Program-made: the position numbers and the translations under genes
Notes under the pieces: model-generated
What the model saw: only the letters and a program-made list of their open reading frames with translations
What the model was told of the DNA's origin: nothing
Databases searched by the model: none
Part shown: positions 46,713 through 58,000 of the stretch, piece after piece
Numbering within the stretch: position 1 is the first letter of the stretch
How the letters are laid out: each line of letters begins with the position of its first letter
NCBI GenBank assembly: GCA_964036195.1
Contig: OZ038460.1
Span: 4,343,504 to 4,407,503 of the forward strand
Origin: Sphaerolaimus hirsutus
Taxonomy: Eukaryota > Nematoda > Chromadorea > Monhysterida > Sphaerolaimidae
Length of the DNA: 64,000 nt
Reading direction: 5' to 3'

Positions 46713-49338
46713 GATGTTTATGGAAACAGTAGCGCAGTTGACGTCAATTAAATGTAAACTCATCTTGAGTTCACCTATTGAAATTGAATTGAAAGCGCAA
46801 AAACGCCCCTCAAAATAAATTTAAAGTGACACGGCGTCGACCCGACCCTAATTAATTCCCAAATGCAATTTGCAAGTATTCAATTTGCAATATTGTTCAA
46901 CAATCAACAAATAAGACATGACCGCGCTAAAATAGGCTTTAAACGGGATCGGGGTCGTTTTTTTATTTTTCGGGAGTAGGCCGTTGGATGTGGATAATAA
47001 ATATATTGGATGTATATGTTGTGGATAATAAATATCATATATTAATTTCGAATTGAATATCGCTATTGAACAAACCTAAATGAATGTTCTGGGGCTCAAA
47101 TTCGCCAAATTTGGACTTATTGACTTTTATAATTGGACGGCTCAATTATTTATATACCGGTAATGAAAAGGTATTTACAAGTAAAACTGAATTCAAGCAT
47201 TTAAATGTAGTTCTATCTTGATGGATTTCTACTAAGTCCGAGTACAGCTTCAAATATAAAGTAGGTAAATGAAAATGGCGCCATGGCGCTTTTTAGAATT
47301 GCAGCGCCAGAACATTTTAGCAGCAAGCACCAATGACGTCAGTGTTTTTTAGCGTCAAATGGCAACCGTTATGGCGCTTTGTTCTACGGCGTCAGCGCCG
47401 TGGCGCTTTTACATCACCAGCCTGGTTTCACCAGGTGCCAGTTCCGCAAATTGAGAAGTGAAATGAGGAGGGAATTGAGCGGAAAATTGGCAAAAGCAAA
47501 GATATGAAGTAAAGATATGATTAACCAACATTTACCATGTGTGTGCGTGCAACCACATGAAAATACAATATGCCGCTTGAAATTTGCCTTTCTACAGCAA
47601 AAGCAAATTGCAATATCGAATATCGACCATTTTTTCATATCGAATATCGAATATCGATATCGAGGTTCCATATCGTATCGATATCGAGTATCGAGTTTCA
47701 GAAAAAAATATCGAATATCGATATCGAAAAGTCATATCGTTCGAACCCTAACTTCTCAATTTGCGAAACTGGCCCCAGGCTCACATTTGCATGCGTTAGT
47801 GCCCATATCAAAATTGACATTGACCCCTACTCCGATTACCGGTGAATTCCTGGGTAGCATCGAGCGGGTCGACCCACACGGTAATTTCGTCCAAAAACAA
47901 TTTCTGCCGCTCATTAAAGTCGATATTTTCGACCGGCGGCGCGGAAAGCGGAAAAGCGGATGCTAATCCAGCCAATGAACGTTCACTCGATTTCCACAAA
48001 ACTCTTTTGTCCTGTTTGTAGGCGGCAATGTCCGTTTGGGGTAGACTCGTCTTTTCCTCGCTGATTATCTGGGGTGGTTCGGTTTTTGGATTTTGAGTGG
48101 ATTTTTGGTTCGCTATGCAGGTTCAGGGGAGTGTGTGAAATGTTTTCAACTGCAGGACCCCAGTTTGAAGAGTGAACTGACAGATGAAATACACCTTGAT
48201 TATATAATAGCTTATTTTATGTTCACTAGGCTTAGAGTCTGCCGCATAAATATTTCAGCTCTCCTCAAAATACTCCCAGGGGGTTTACTATTTCGCCAAC
48301 TAATATTGAGGGGAGGGTAATTCGAGGGGGTATGTTTTCGTCAGCAAATTTCGTGAAAATTATAGTAAATAATAAGATTTCACCTTGGCAGAAATTCATA
48401 CATCATGTAGGTACATTGCATACATGAACCCCCAGACAGGGGGTATTTCGTGGGGAGGATGAAAAAATTTTCCTCGGGTCGCTCAGACCCCGGGGGTATT
48501 CCGAGAGTATTCCATTATTTTAAACCCTTACCCTTTATACCCTTTATATTATTATTCCAAAAACACAAAACCCTTACCCACCTTCAACCCGGGAAACTTG
48601 AACAACACATCCATAATAATCTGATTGGACACAAGATCCGCTTTAGTCACAAATTCCTTTGCACCTTCCTGCGTCAAAGACTTGATCACTGCAGCTGTTT
48701 TTTTCTCGCCGTGCACCAAACGCACGGCGTGGCCGCCGGCGCGCGCCGCCAAAATGCAATAGTTCGCCAGTTCTCGAATGTCGATCGATAGGCCGTCTGG
48801 TAGGCCCGTCTGCGAAGTGGGCGGGGCTTATGCAAATTACGACTGGGTTGCTGGCGGATATTTGAAGCTGCTTTTGAGTGGTACAAACATGTCTGAAAAA
48901 ATGACGTTTTTAACTTTTTAGGTGCTACGCGCTGATCGAAAAAAAACATAAAAACATAATAACGGCGCATGACACATTGAAACTCTGAGTTATGCGTTCA
49001 AACGTTTTTTTTGTTGATAAAAATTGGAATTTTGGTAGACATGAGTTCTGCATACAAAAAAATGTTTAACTCAAAATTTCAGTGTGCGGTGCCCCAACGA
49101 ATATAAAAAAGAATAGTCGGCTAAGCCGGCACAAAATTGATTAAGAAAGTCGCCCCCAATTCAACTTTTTCCCATCTCCTAGCCATAATTTCCTTTCACC
49201 AATAACTCTCGCTCCCAAATACAAACATCACGTGAAACGAACGCTGGCGCCCGGTCCAAAAAGCACGTACAGCAGGTATATGAAGAAAAGAGCCACGCAA
49301 GCCACGGCTACATTGCCGTAATTCGGTCGTAGTTGCAT
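44571..49338 (-). CDS. BPNT2: Golgi-resident 3'-phosphoadenosine 5'-phosphate phosphatase (gPAPP/IMPAD1)
   Basis: Hydrolyses PAP, the by-product of Golgi sulfation, to AMP and phosphate. Complete in seven exons on the minus strand: 49338-49243, 48809-48582, 48068-47840, 46644-46549, 45890-45705, 45289-45136, 44712-44571 (stop TAG). All phases agree, 376 aa in total, close to the human length (about 359). The short N-terminus [12 protein letters not shown] leads into one hydrophobic anchor (type II membrane protein). Then come [36 protein letters not shown], the metal-binding motif [12 protein letters not shown], the [14 protein letters not shown] exon, [21 protein letters not shown] and [11 protein letters not shown]. 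The Asp residues of DPLD and WDLCAGD and the Glu pair of SEEK are the expected metal ligands of the IMPase fold, so the enzyme looks intact. The start is the first ATG before the anchor. A hAT-like element ends 10 bp beyond the stop. Confidence 0.95.
45399..45605. mobile_element. Inverted element with GAAGTGAAAAG words in BPNT2 intron
   Basis: TCAATTCCGCAAGTGG and CCACTTGCAGAATTGGCAC ends; arms of AAGTAAAAAG/CTTTTTACTT. Shares the GGTGCCARTTCCGC terminal type with 47431 and 57049. Confidence 0.75.
46680..46709 (+). repeat. (GACA)n microsatellite
   Basis: Seven GACA units in the BPNT2 intron upstream (transcript sense) of exon 46549-46644. Confidence 0.9.
47265..47420. mobile_element. GCGCC-word hAT-like element in BPNT2 intron
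   Basis: AAATGAAAATGGCGCC at the left and GTGGCGCTTTTACATCACCA at the right. Directly abuts the 47431 element. Confidence 0.65.
47431..47779. mobile_element. CAGGTGCCAGTTCC element with splice-like ends in BPNT2 intron
   Basis: CCAGGTGCCAGTTCCGC at the left, GCGAAACTGGCCCCAGG at the right. The inserted core 47600-47755 is ATCGAATATCGATATCG words ending TTCGAACCCTA, a GGGTTC-type element. It ends 60 bp from the exon 47840-48068 donor. Confidence 0.75.
48255..48512. mobile_element. Degenerate TA-type element in BPNT2 intron
   Basis: Words TCAAAATACTCCCAGGGGG, GGTATTTCGTGGGG and GGGGGTATTCCGAG mark the family; ends are eroded. Confidence 0.55.
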
Positions 49339-50211
49339 TGCGCCGCACGTCCACTCTGAATGACAAAAATGTATTGTAGATTTTTTAGCCTATGGCACGT
49401 TTGCGGTATTGCTGTCACGGGGGTCTCTAATGGGATGGTTCGGGGGTACCCCCAAATACTTTCCCCTGACCCGCCCCCCAATTTTCGGCTGCTATTGAGA
49501 AATTTCCCCCAAATTTTTATGCTCAAAATCGCTAATTTTCATACCTATTTGCCCATTTTCACCTTAAAAATCACTAGTTCATGTGCCTTTTGGCTATTTT
49601 TTTAGCTGATTTTGGTTACATACCTGTTCTTGTATACATATTTTTACCTATATTCCCTCCATTGCTCCCACTTTATTGCCTTCGACACCTTAAAAAGCCC
49701 ATATATTGACACCCCCAAAAAATATTTTCAGCTATCTACCCCCTATAAAATCTAGAGTATACTCGGCGGACCGCAACTTTACCATAATTTAACGAATAAA
49801 ATCCTGCGATAAATTTCCACGATAAAAAACGACATATTATGAAAACTGCAAAATTCTTGGTCGATTACTCAGATGGGTTATGGTATTTATGTTTCCATAC
49901 TAAGTGTGATGTCCGACGAGCACAGGTCATCCATTCCCCCCATTAACAAACACACAAAACCAACTAGGCCCGGGCGGGGCGAGCGCATCCGGCCGCACCA
50001 AAGGCCGCCGCATCACAAGGCAAAAACGTCCATCAACAAAGACACCACGCCAATCCCGTTCAGGTCCAGGAGCATGCCGACGCCGGTGCCATTGCGATTG
50101 GAGGTTGAGAGATTTAGAAGAATTCTGGTGCTACTGTGAAATGAAATTGAGAAATTAATCTAAAATGAAATTGTTTATTATATACTTGTGGATGGATCAC
50201 GTATACTGCGC

Positions 50212-50453
50212 TTACTTTACACCTTGCACGCGTGGTTCCAGCTGGAAGTGTGCCAACGATGGTTAACGCGTGCGGGTTTCATAAAAAGATGACAAAATTG
50301 ATTGTTGTTATAGTGTTTTTCATTAACATATACACATAGATGAATTTTTTTCATCTTTTTACAGAAATCGCATGATTTAATGATCACTGGCACGCTTCCA
50401 ACACGAGACATAAATCAGTGCGAGGGCAGAGTATCATGTACGCCGAGTATATT
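50212..50453. repeat. 242-bp dispersed repeat, copy 2
   Basis: Near-identical to 14052-14293 across its length; GCACGCGTGGTTCCAGCTGG at the left, GCCGAGTATATTT at the right. Confidence 0.85.
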
Positions 50454-50605
50454 TACTTTATATTTGTGCTTGGGTATATCTCACTTTATCTTCTCACGCG
50501 TATCATCTTCCAAATTTTCAAAGATAATTATTTATAAAAAACTACATACGCATTTACGCAACGTAATTTTTTATTGATAGGTAAATATAACATGCACCTG
50601 TAATA

Positions 50606-50988
50606 AGGGTTCAAACGGGATTGACTTTTCGGGATCGGGATCGAGATTGGTTTTTTGAGATTTCGGGATCGGGATTGGCCGGGATTGGGGTCACGGGATC
50701 GGGATTGGCATTTTTTCGGGATCGGGGTCTTGTGATAGAGATTTTGGCCAATGTTTTGGCATCCACAGTTGTTCATAAAGGTCTAAAAACACTGGCATCA
50801 GGGTTTGCGTTCACATTTTTGCATGCAAAAACGTGTTTTTTCACGTTTGATAATTTCCACTAATTTTTCCGGGATCGGGATCCCGGACTTTGGAGTTTCT
50901 CGGGATCGGGATTTGAAAAGTTTCGGGATCGGGATTGCTAAATCCCGGAATTTCACGGGATCCGGGATCGGGATCCCGTTTGAACCCT
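50606..50988. mobile_element. Complete GGGATC-word hAT-like element
   Basis: Ends AGGGTTCAAACGGGAT and ATCCCGTTTGAACCCT; ACCTGTAATA stands on both sides (50596-50605 and 50989-50998), so an 8-bp ACCTGTAA duplication plus terminal TA fits. The copy at 1-446 is the same family. Confidence 0.9.
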
Positions 50989-50998
50989 ACCTGTAATA

Positions 50999-51103
50999 CC
51001 GCATTTACTCAAATGACTCCACCTTCTTGAATAATTTCCCCCTGTGAAACGAGTGAGGAAACAATAACTCACCTCCCTGGGCAAATTATTCGAGTAAATA
51101 CGG
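50999..51103. mobile_element. Short TA-type element
   Basis: CCGCATTTACTCAAATGACT and ATTATTCGAGTAAATACGG between TA dinucleotides; 105 bp. Confidence 0.75.
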
Positions 51104-52378
51104 TATATTGCTTTATTGATATTGTATTTGTGCACACGTATATATGTAGGTACCTGTGTTTGTATTGGAACTGGGCCCCGTGTATTTGTAAAGACCGTGT
51201 GAAATGAATAAGATTGTCACATCTATGTGGGATGCAATCAATTCACAAGCTTCATTCAAAGAAAATAATTTGCTGCGGTTGCATCACCCCAACCAGTAAG
51301 ATATGGCTAGTGTTCTCATCTGTTACACTTTCACACAACACGGGAAAAGTGCCAATGTGTTGCAGAGCATGACTTTACATTTGCAGAAATAGCTTTGCAG
51401 AATGGCAACTGCAACACACCTGCCACTGGAGTGCCACAATCAGTGGCACTTAAACATGTTAGGATTTTTTGCAAATGTTAGCTTACAACAATCATTGGCA
51501 TTTTTCCAAATCCATTAACTCCAAGAAGAATTTGGAATGCATTTGAGAAGTGGCAATTTATTGTATGGCATGTGACACACTGAAATTTTATAGAAGTATT
51601 GAAATGAACAAGAAAACATAAATAAACACAAACAATTCAAAGAAGTTATGAAAAAGAACAAAGAAAGGCGCAGAATTTGAAAATCAAAGTTTGTATACTT
51701 TGGAATAGATATCACAATTGTCCTGAATTGCAAGCATACCAAGCTCAAGAGAAAGTCTGTAATTCATCTTACAATAAGGTTTTAAGAATATGCAACTGGT
51801 GGGCATATTTATACCGCAAATCCTTGATAAGATCCCCCTCAAATAAGTTCCCCCTGCTGGTGGGGTGAAAAAAAAATAACTCCCCCTTGAAACCCCCCCC
51901 CTTAAAAACTCATCCCTCTGATGAAAAAGATACAATACAAATCTATAAAAGAATAGTAGCCCATGACAGCGACAGCAGATACATAATGTGTATGCAGTGT
52001 ATACACATTGTTTTGTTGTTATTGGACGGTGAAATACCTGAATTAAACAAGTTTACATACTGCATCCATACAATGAATTAAGTCCAAGTTTCCTGAGGAA
52101 ATAATAACTCCCCCACCAAAATGTCTGATGAAAAAATAACTCCCCTGGGGTCTTATTCGAGTAATTAGGGTTATCATAATTTTGGCAAAAAAAACATGTG
52201 ATATGGACCAATTTCTAAAAAAGTTCACTTTAGTATTGACAATCAGTAGTAGTCATTGTCCTCAGAAAAGAATAATGCTTGTAAACTCTCAAGTGTTCAA
52301 CAAATATGCACTAGCATGTATGAAATTGCCTAGGCTTACTATGAAACACATGGGAAAAGTATGATCAAAATGAACCTA

Positions 52379-53294
52379 CATGGTCGGGCTGAAAAGTCCC
52401 CGGGCAGTGCTCGCCATTCGCGCTAGGGGTAAGCTATGGTTATGAAATTTTAACACGTTAATATATCAGGTGTTTTGAGTTTTCACCCAAAATTTCACCC
52501 CTCTAGCTCCACCCACTGCGGAACTGTGGGGGTTACAATTTCGGTCATTTTGTACTGATGTACAAATGGTGCTCTAGCTCAACGCTGATTTAAGTTGTGA
52601 TCATGAAACTTTGGCTAGTGTAAGCCAGTGTGTTGGCAATGTAATGATAGTATTCAACACTTTCATCAACATCATTTCTATTAAGGTAAAATTAATATGC
52701 AGATCAGGGTGATGTGCAAGAAACGTGGGAAACGTGATGGATGTTTTTGGTGATCATCTGAGATCGTGTTGTATTGCAGTGATTTTAATGTTGTTTTGAA
52801 ATGTGCAGTAAATTATTTTGTCAATTAAATTTCATTTGTGTTTCATTACTAATCTGTAGTGGACACATTACCTGTGTTCAACAGCAGTGTGCATAAAAAA
52901 CGCCTCCTGTATTAACCTGTATTGACCAACCGTAGAGGCAGGATGATGAATTTGGTAGTGAGAGTAGTGACATTAATGGCAATATGGACTAGGCTTACGA
53001 TATCATAGCTAATGTTGGTTAGTGCTGGCACATTGCCAACACTGGTGGCTTACACTAGCCAAAGTTTCATGATCACAACTTAAAGCAGCGTTGAGCTAGA
53101 GCACCATTTGTACATCAGTACAAAATGACCGAAATTGTAACCCCCACAGTTCCGCAGTGGGTGGAGCTAGAGGGGTTAAATTTTGGGTGAAAACTCAAAA
53201 CACCTGATATATTAACGTGTAAAAATTTTATAACCGTAGCTTACCCCCAGCGCGAATGGCGAGCACTGCATGGGGACTTTTCAGCCCGGCCATG
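52379..53294. mobile_element. Mariner-like foldback element
   Basis: 916 bp flanked by TA (52377-52378, 53295-53296). Ends CATGGTCGGGCTGAAAAGTC and GACTTTTCAGCCCGGCCATG resemble mariner termini (GGCTGAAAAGTCCCCGG). Inverted arms about 265 bp long are highly similar; the middle ~380 bp has no transposase frame, so it is non-autonomous. Confidence 0.9.
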
Positions 53295-54599
53295 TACAAA
53301 CATGTAAACAACAAACATAGGCTGCACAATCTGGTCAGAAGAAGCAAAAAATGTACTATCTTGGATAATAACCCCTGTATAACACCCCATTTTATTCAGG
53401 ACCATAATGGTTTCAAAGTTGCAAGTTGAACAAAATTTTAACATAATTTGAATGAAATCCCCCCATTGCCAGACCCTCAAAAATCCAAAATCATTACAAT
53501 CCACCAGCCTCTCAAAAATCCTGGCTACATATCCCTGACTTTTTGGATAATTCTGCAGGTCAAACATAAGATGTACTGACTTGGGAGTTATTCAAGGTAA
53601 TAATGTAGTACAATCTATACTGCTATACTGCTGGACCAAAATGTGAAGCACTGTTGTAAATGTGTAAATAGCTACCAGACATGATGAGACACTTATGAAT
53701 CTAATGAAAACTAGAAGATACATTTTACAAATTTCAATCAATAGAAAGTAATAAAAATGTCAAGTACAGTGGCACATAAATAAAATTCAGATTTGGAATC
53801 AAATTGCCACCAAGTGGAATCACAGAAATAAATAGCATTGTTGCAACAGGAAAAATTTCTTTGGGGCATCTTTCAATGTATTCAACAACAAAAGGATGTG
53901 GATATTATTAAATGTAATGGTCCATCCAAAAATTCCTACATTTCTTAAAAAAACATAATTCAATTTTTAATATACAAATGTGAAAAATACATCCGAGAAT
54001 CTCTCACACAAAAAATTCATAGAATTTCAAATGAGATAATAATGACACAAACAGACAAGATATTTAGGATGAAACATTCTGTTGAAACTCTAGAGATCGG
54101 GAGTTCAAACTCCCCGTTACAGTTTTCAAAATTTTTATTTGTAATTGGAAGATCATGCCACTGCACACTGTAAAAATACTTATTCATTCAAACAAACAAG
54201 ATAATCAAAACATATTCTCGCAAGATAAATGCCGGTAACTTTTGCAAGTTAAAATTACCAAAAAGAAGTGTAGAAGCCAGTATGGGCCGGTCCCAGACCT
54301 GGTCAAAGTCACTGTAAAATGTCAAATATCGTGTAAAGGGCCCTGTAAAATGTCAAATTCCACGCAAAGGATTAAAAATCGCAAAACAATCAAACAACAA
54401 AATCCGGGAGTAGTGGGCTTTGATGTTGATAGCATCGTGTCAGATGGATCGTGAACAAACGTGAACAATTTCGCTGTCATTTCAACTTTAACAGTGTCAA
54501 ATGATTGGTAGTTACAAAAAGTGCAAAAACAGTGGCGCCACGTTGGTCTTTTGGATGACTTTACAGGGAATATGACAGTTTAACTGGCTACAGATGCCA

Positions 54600-54764
54600 C
54601 TCACAGACCCTGTAAAATAAAAAATGTCATGCAAAGTCATGTGAAATTTTCGTATCATTTTTCTTATCGTTATTTGACAATTTTCCTGACATTTTACGTT
54701 ACTTTTGACACTGCATGACATTTTACCGGTTACCGAGAATTTTACAGGTTCAGGGAGTGGCACC
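54600..54764. mobile_element. CAGGTGCCAGT-family element 3' of the E-protein gene
   Basis: CTCACAGACCCTGTAAAAT to TTTTACAGGTTCAGGGAGTGG then CACC. A degraded relative begins at 54283 (GGGCCGGTCCCAGACCTGG). Confidence 0.6.
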
Positions 54765-55000
54765 ATGAGTGAATCCCACACTATTTAAAGTGTCATTTTA
54801 CATGACACTTGACAAATCTGTGTAACATTACACATGTTTAACAGGGTGCTGGACTGGACCCAGAATGTCTACCATACATTCTTATAATCCGTTGTGTTTG
54901 AACGGGAAAAGAATTTTCAGTGTGTGCGGCCACATAAATACAACTCTTAAAAAGCTACCAAAACCCACCTTGACAAAAAAACACAGTAAACACACTCCTC

Positions 55001-58000
55001 TCACACCTCCTGATTATCCTCCCTGTGCATGTAATCCGACAGGGGCACATCACTATCCTGCCCTCCAGTCTGGTAGGGCGGGTCGGGCGACCCGAGCATG
55101 GCCGCCGACGGCATGTATCGCTGCTGCGGCGGTTCCGTGCCCAAGCCGAGCGGCTTGCCCTCCAAGCCGGACAGCTTCTCCTCCTCGCGACGTTTCAGGC
55201 ACGCCGCGCGCGGGTTTAGGTTGCGCTCGCGGACCTGAGGGGAGGTTGCGTGTTTTGATTTGGTTGGGAGAAGGGTGTCGGGCAGAAGGGCCACTTCAGA
55301 TGCACAAATCGGGTTATAATACCCAAAAACAACCGACGGCACGATAAAATCCGGGGATAACCCTTTCGTGTAATTGGCATCTGGCCAAAACAGTTTTTGG
55401 ATACATCCGTTTGTATACCGTCGAGTTGACAAAGACCGGTTCACACGGACCAGTTCACATCAATACATACGTGAACTAGTGTATCGGCCGCCATTAGCGA
55501 CTATTTACGGTCGCTTAATGGCATTCCGCGGCCATTATCGGTATACTTGGGACACAACATAACAAGACCATAACACATTATAACCGTATCCATTCCAAAC
55601 TCGGACGTGGGCCAATTTCGCATACGTGCACCGATCCATAAAAATCGTCGCAGCGCCACGCACCGAGGTAAAAATAAGTAACCACCCCCCTCAACTCAAA
55701 CATCCCCCAAAAGGGGTCACTTTTTTCAGACACACCCACCTGATTCTCAAGGGTGGTGATGACATTGACCGCCTGGTGGAGCACCCCGAGTTTGGTGGCG
55801 ACCTTGTCCGACTGCATGTGCATGGAGCACATGCGGCCCAATTCTTTGAACGCCTCGTTTATGTCGCGCACGCGGATTCTGGGAGGGGGGAGGTTGGTGA
55901 TTGTTAATGTTTTGGAAGATTATTGTGCGTGGAATAGTAAGGTGAAAAGCGGCAGAACTTTGGCGCCAAGCGCCAAAATTCCGACCCCCAGCGTCAAGCG
56001 CCAATGGCGCCAGAGCAAAATGGCGCCAAGCGCCAGCGCCATGGCGCTTTTACATCACTAGCGTGGAATATGTTAGCCGGGGATTCTTCGTGTGATAAAG
56101 GGATGTTGGAGTGTGTCGATAATTTTGAATTACCTATGATGAATTTTTCTCAGCTCGATGATAAGCTTAATCGACTTATGTGAAATACCCGAATAAGTTT
56201 AGGAATTTATAAGAGATCACAGATGCGCAACAAAATTTAAAAATATCGAAAAATATATACTATTGTTTTTCATCGATTTTTCGCGTTACCTTCTATTGGA
56301 GGGTGCCCTTCTATATTTTCGAGGACCCGAAATTGTCGAAACATGCCCTTCTCGTTGAAAAAAAACGGTGTCAGTGCAATACTTTAATTTTACTTGCCTA
56401 GCAAAATAAGCATTTAAAACAATGATTTTGAAACATATGTAACTATAATCTCAGAAAACTTCCAAAAAAGAGAGACCGAGGGAGCCCTGAGAACAGCCTG
56501 AAAAATATTAAAAATATAAATGCGATATTGTTATATTTTCTGCTGTTTTTTAAACCTCAGAAAATCTCTCAAAAAGAAAATATGATTTTATCTCTAAAAA
56601 ACCTAAATACAAAAAAAAATTCCTTTTTATCTACCGCTACCCCCACACCCCCCACCCACCTCTCCCTAGCATTATTCGCCTGTCTGCGTTCCTTCTCCCT
56701 CCTATCCCTCTCCTCAGGCGTCAAGTCATCTTCATCACTAGTACTCCCATCACCCCCATTACGTCTACTATTGCTGCTCTGCGACTGTGTACCCGCCGCC
56801 CGCCCGACGCCCGACTGTCGGGTACACGCCCGACTGCGGCCCAGGGAGGAGAGGGTCCGTGCGGGCATGGGGGGGCCACCGGTGCTGGGGAGGTGGTCCG
56901 TGCTAGTTGAGGCTACTGGAGGGGGTGGGGGTGTTTTGTTTGATGTGATTTTGGGTACTGCAGATGTTCTGTTGTCGGGGGACCCTTAAGAATGCCCGTT
57001 GGCGCTATTTTTTTGACGTTTTTCTATCATTATCACGGGCTGAGCACACCTGGTGCCGGTTCCGCAGGTGGAAAAGTTAAGAGTTAAAACTTAAGAGTTG
57101 AGTAAAATGATAAAAGACAAGTCAAGAGTAAAGTTGAGTAAAATCATGTGTCGTTTTACTCAACTCTTAACTTTACTCATAACTTGTCATTTGTCATTTT
57201 ACTCAACTCTTAAGTTTTAACTCTTAACTTTCCCACTTGCGGAACTGGCCCCAGGATTCGCTTGAATTGATGCTCTGATATTTAACAAGGTATTTCTCAT
57301 ATTTCATTAAAAATACTATGCTCAGGTGAAAAAATCGGTGAAAAAAATAGAACGGCAGCCTCCAATAGAACGGCAGGTAAAAAATAGAACGGCGCTTTTC
57401 TATTAGAAGAAATAAGGTAAAAATCGCGCCAAAACCGACACAACCCACCCATATGCGCCTTACTTTGTGCAGCCAGGGCGCCTAATTCAGGCGCCAAGTG
57501 CGTCTGACCGCCGATGAATCCAGCCGCGGCTGCGCTCGGCGACACGCTGTACGAGTCGTTGGCGCCGCCCAACTGCGCCATGTGCGCCATGCCCGACGTC
57601 GGGTCGTCCACGCCCGACGTGGATGATAGGGTGCTCTGTGTTGGGGGGGGGGGGTATTTTGGATAATTGGGGCCGTAACTTTTGGTGATGCTGTTTCTCA
57701 ATTGATTGTGATTTTTATGGAGCTACTTTCTGCTGTTGAATGAGGATTTTGTACGATACTTCTTCTCGGCTTTTCCAATTTTCATCGAGTGAAATTTTAT
57801 TTCTATTGTGTTTTCTAAAAAAAATTCTAAAAATCTTTTTATGTGGGAAAATTAGGTAACACCATGGTCACTTTATGCCGGTTTGAAAGGGGGCGGGTGT
57901 AAATATGGTGCAGCATACAGTTGGTGCATTTGATCCTCATTACAGTTTCTTATTTTCGTTTTTTTCCACATTTGTCGTGATTTTATAGCTTTGTTTAGCC

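Larger units (their letters stand above)
49339..55000. other. Spacer between E-protein 3' end and BPNT2 start
   Basis: No gene supported. Contains 49745-49930, 50212-50453, 50606-50988, 50999-51103, 51826-52165 (degenerate TTATTCGAG type), the mariner-like element, and 54600-54764. 53300-54280 shows no recognisable feature. The BPNT2 promoter should lie just above 49338; no clear core element seen. Confidence 0.5.

Noticed and set aside
46158-46763. 201-codon open frame on the minus strand
   Set aside because: It spans a repeat-rich intron and overlaps the BPNT2 exon 46549-46644 in another frame; composition is not protein-like.
54095-54125. Possible tRNA T-arm (GGGAGTTCAAACTCCCC)
   Set aside because: Loop is six rather than seven bases and no acceptor stem, D-arm or anticodon arm could be built upstream.
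54865-55347. 160-codon open frame on the plus strand
   Set aside because: Antisense of the last E-protein exon.
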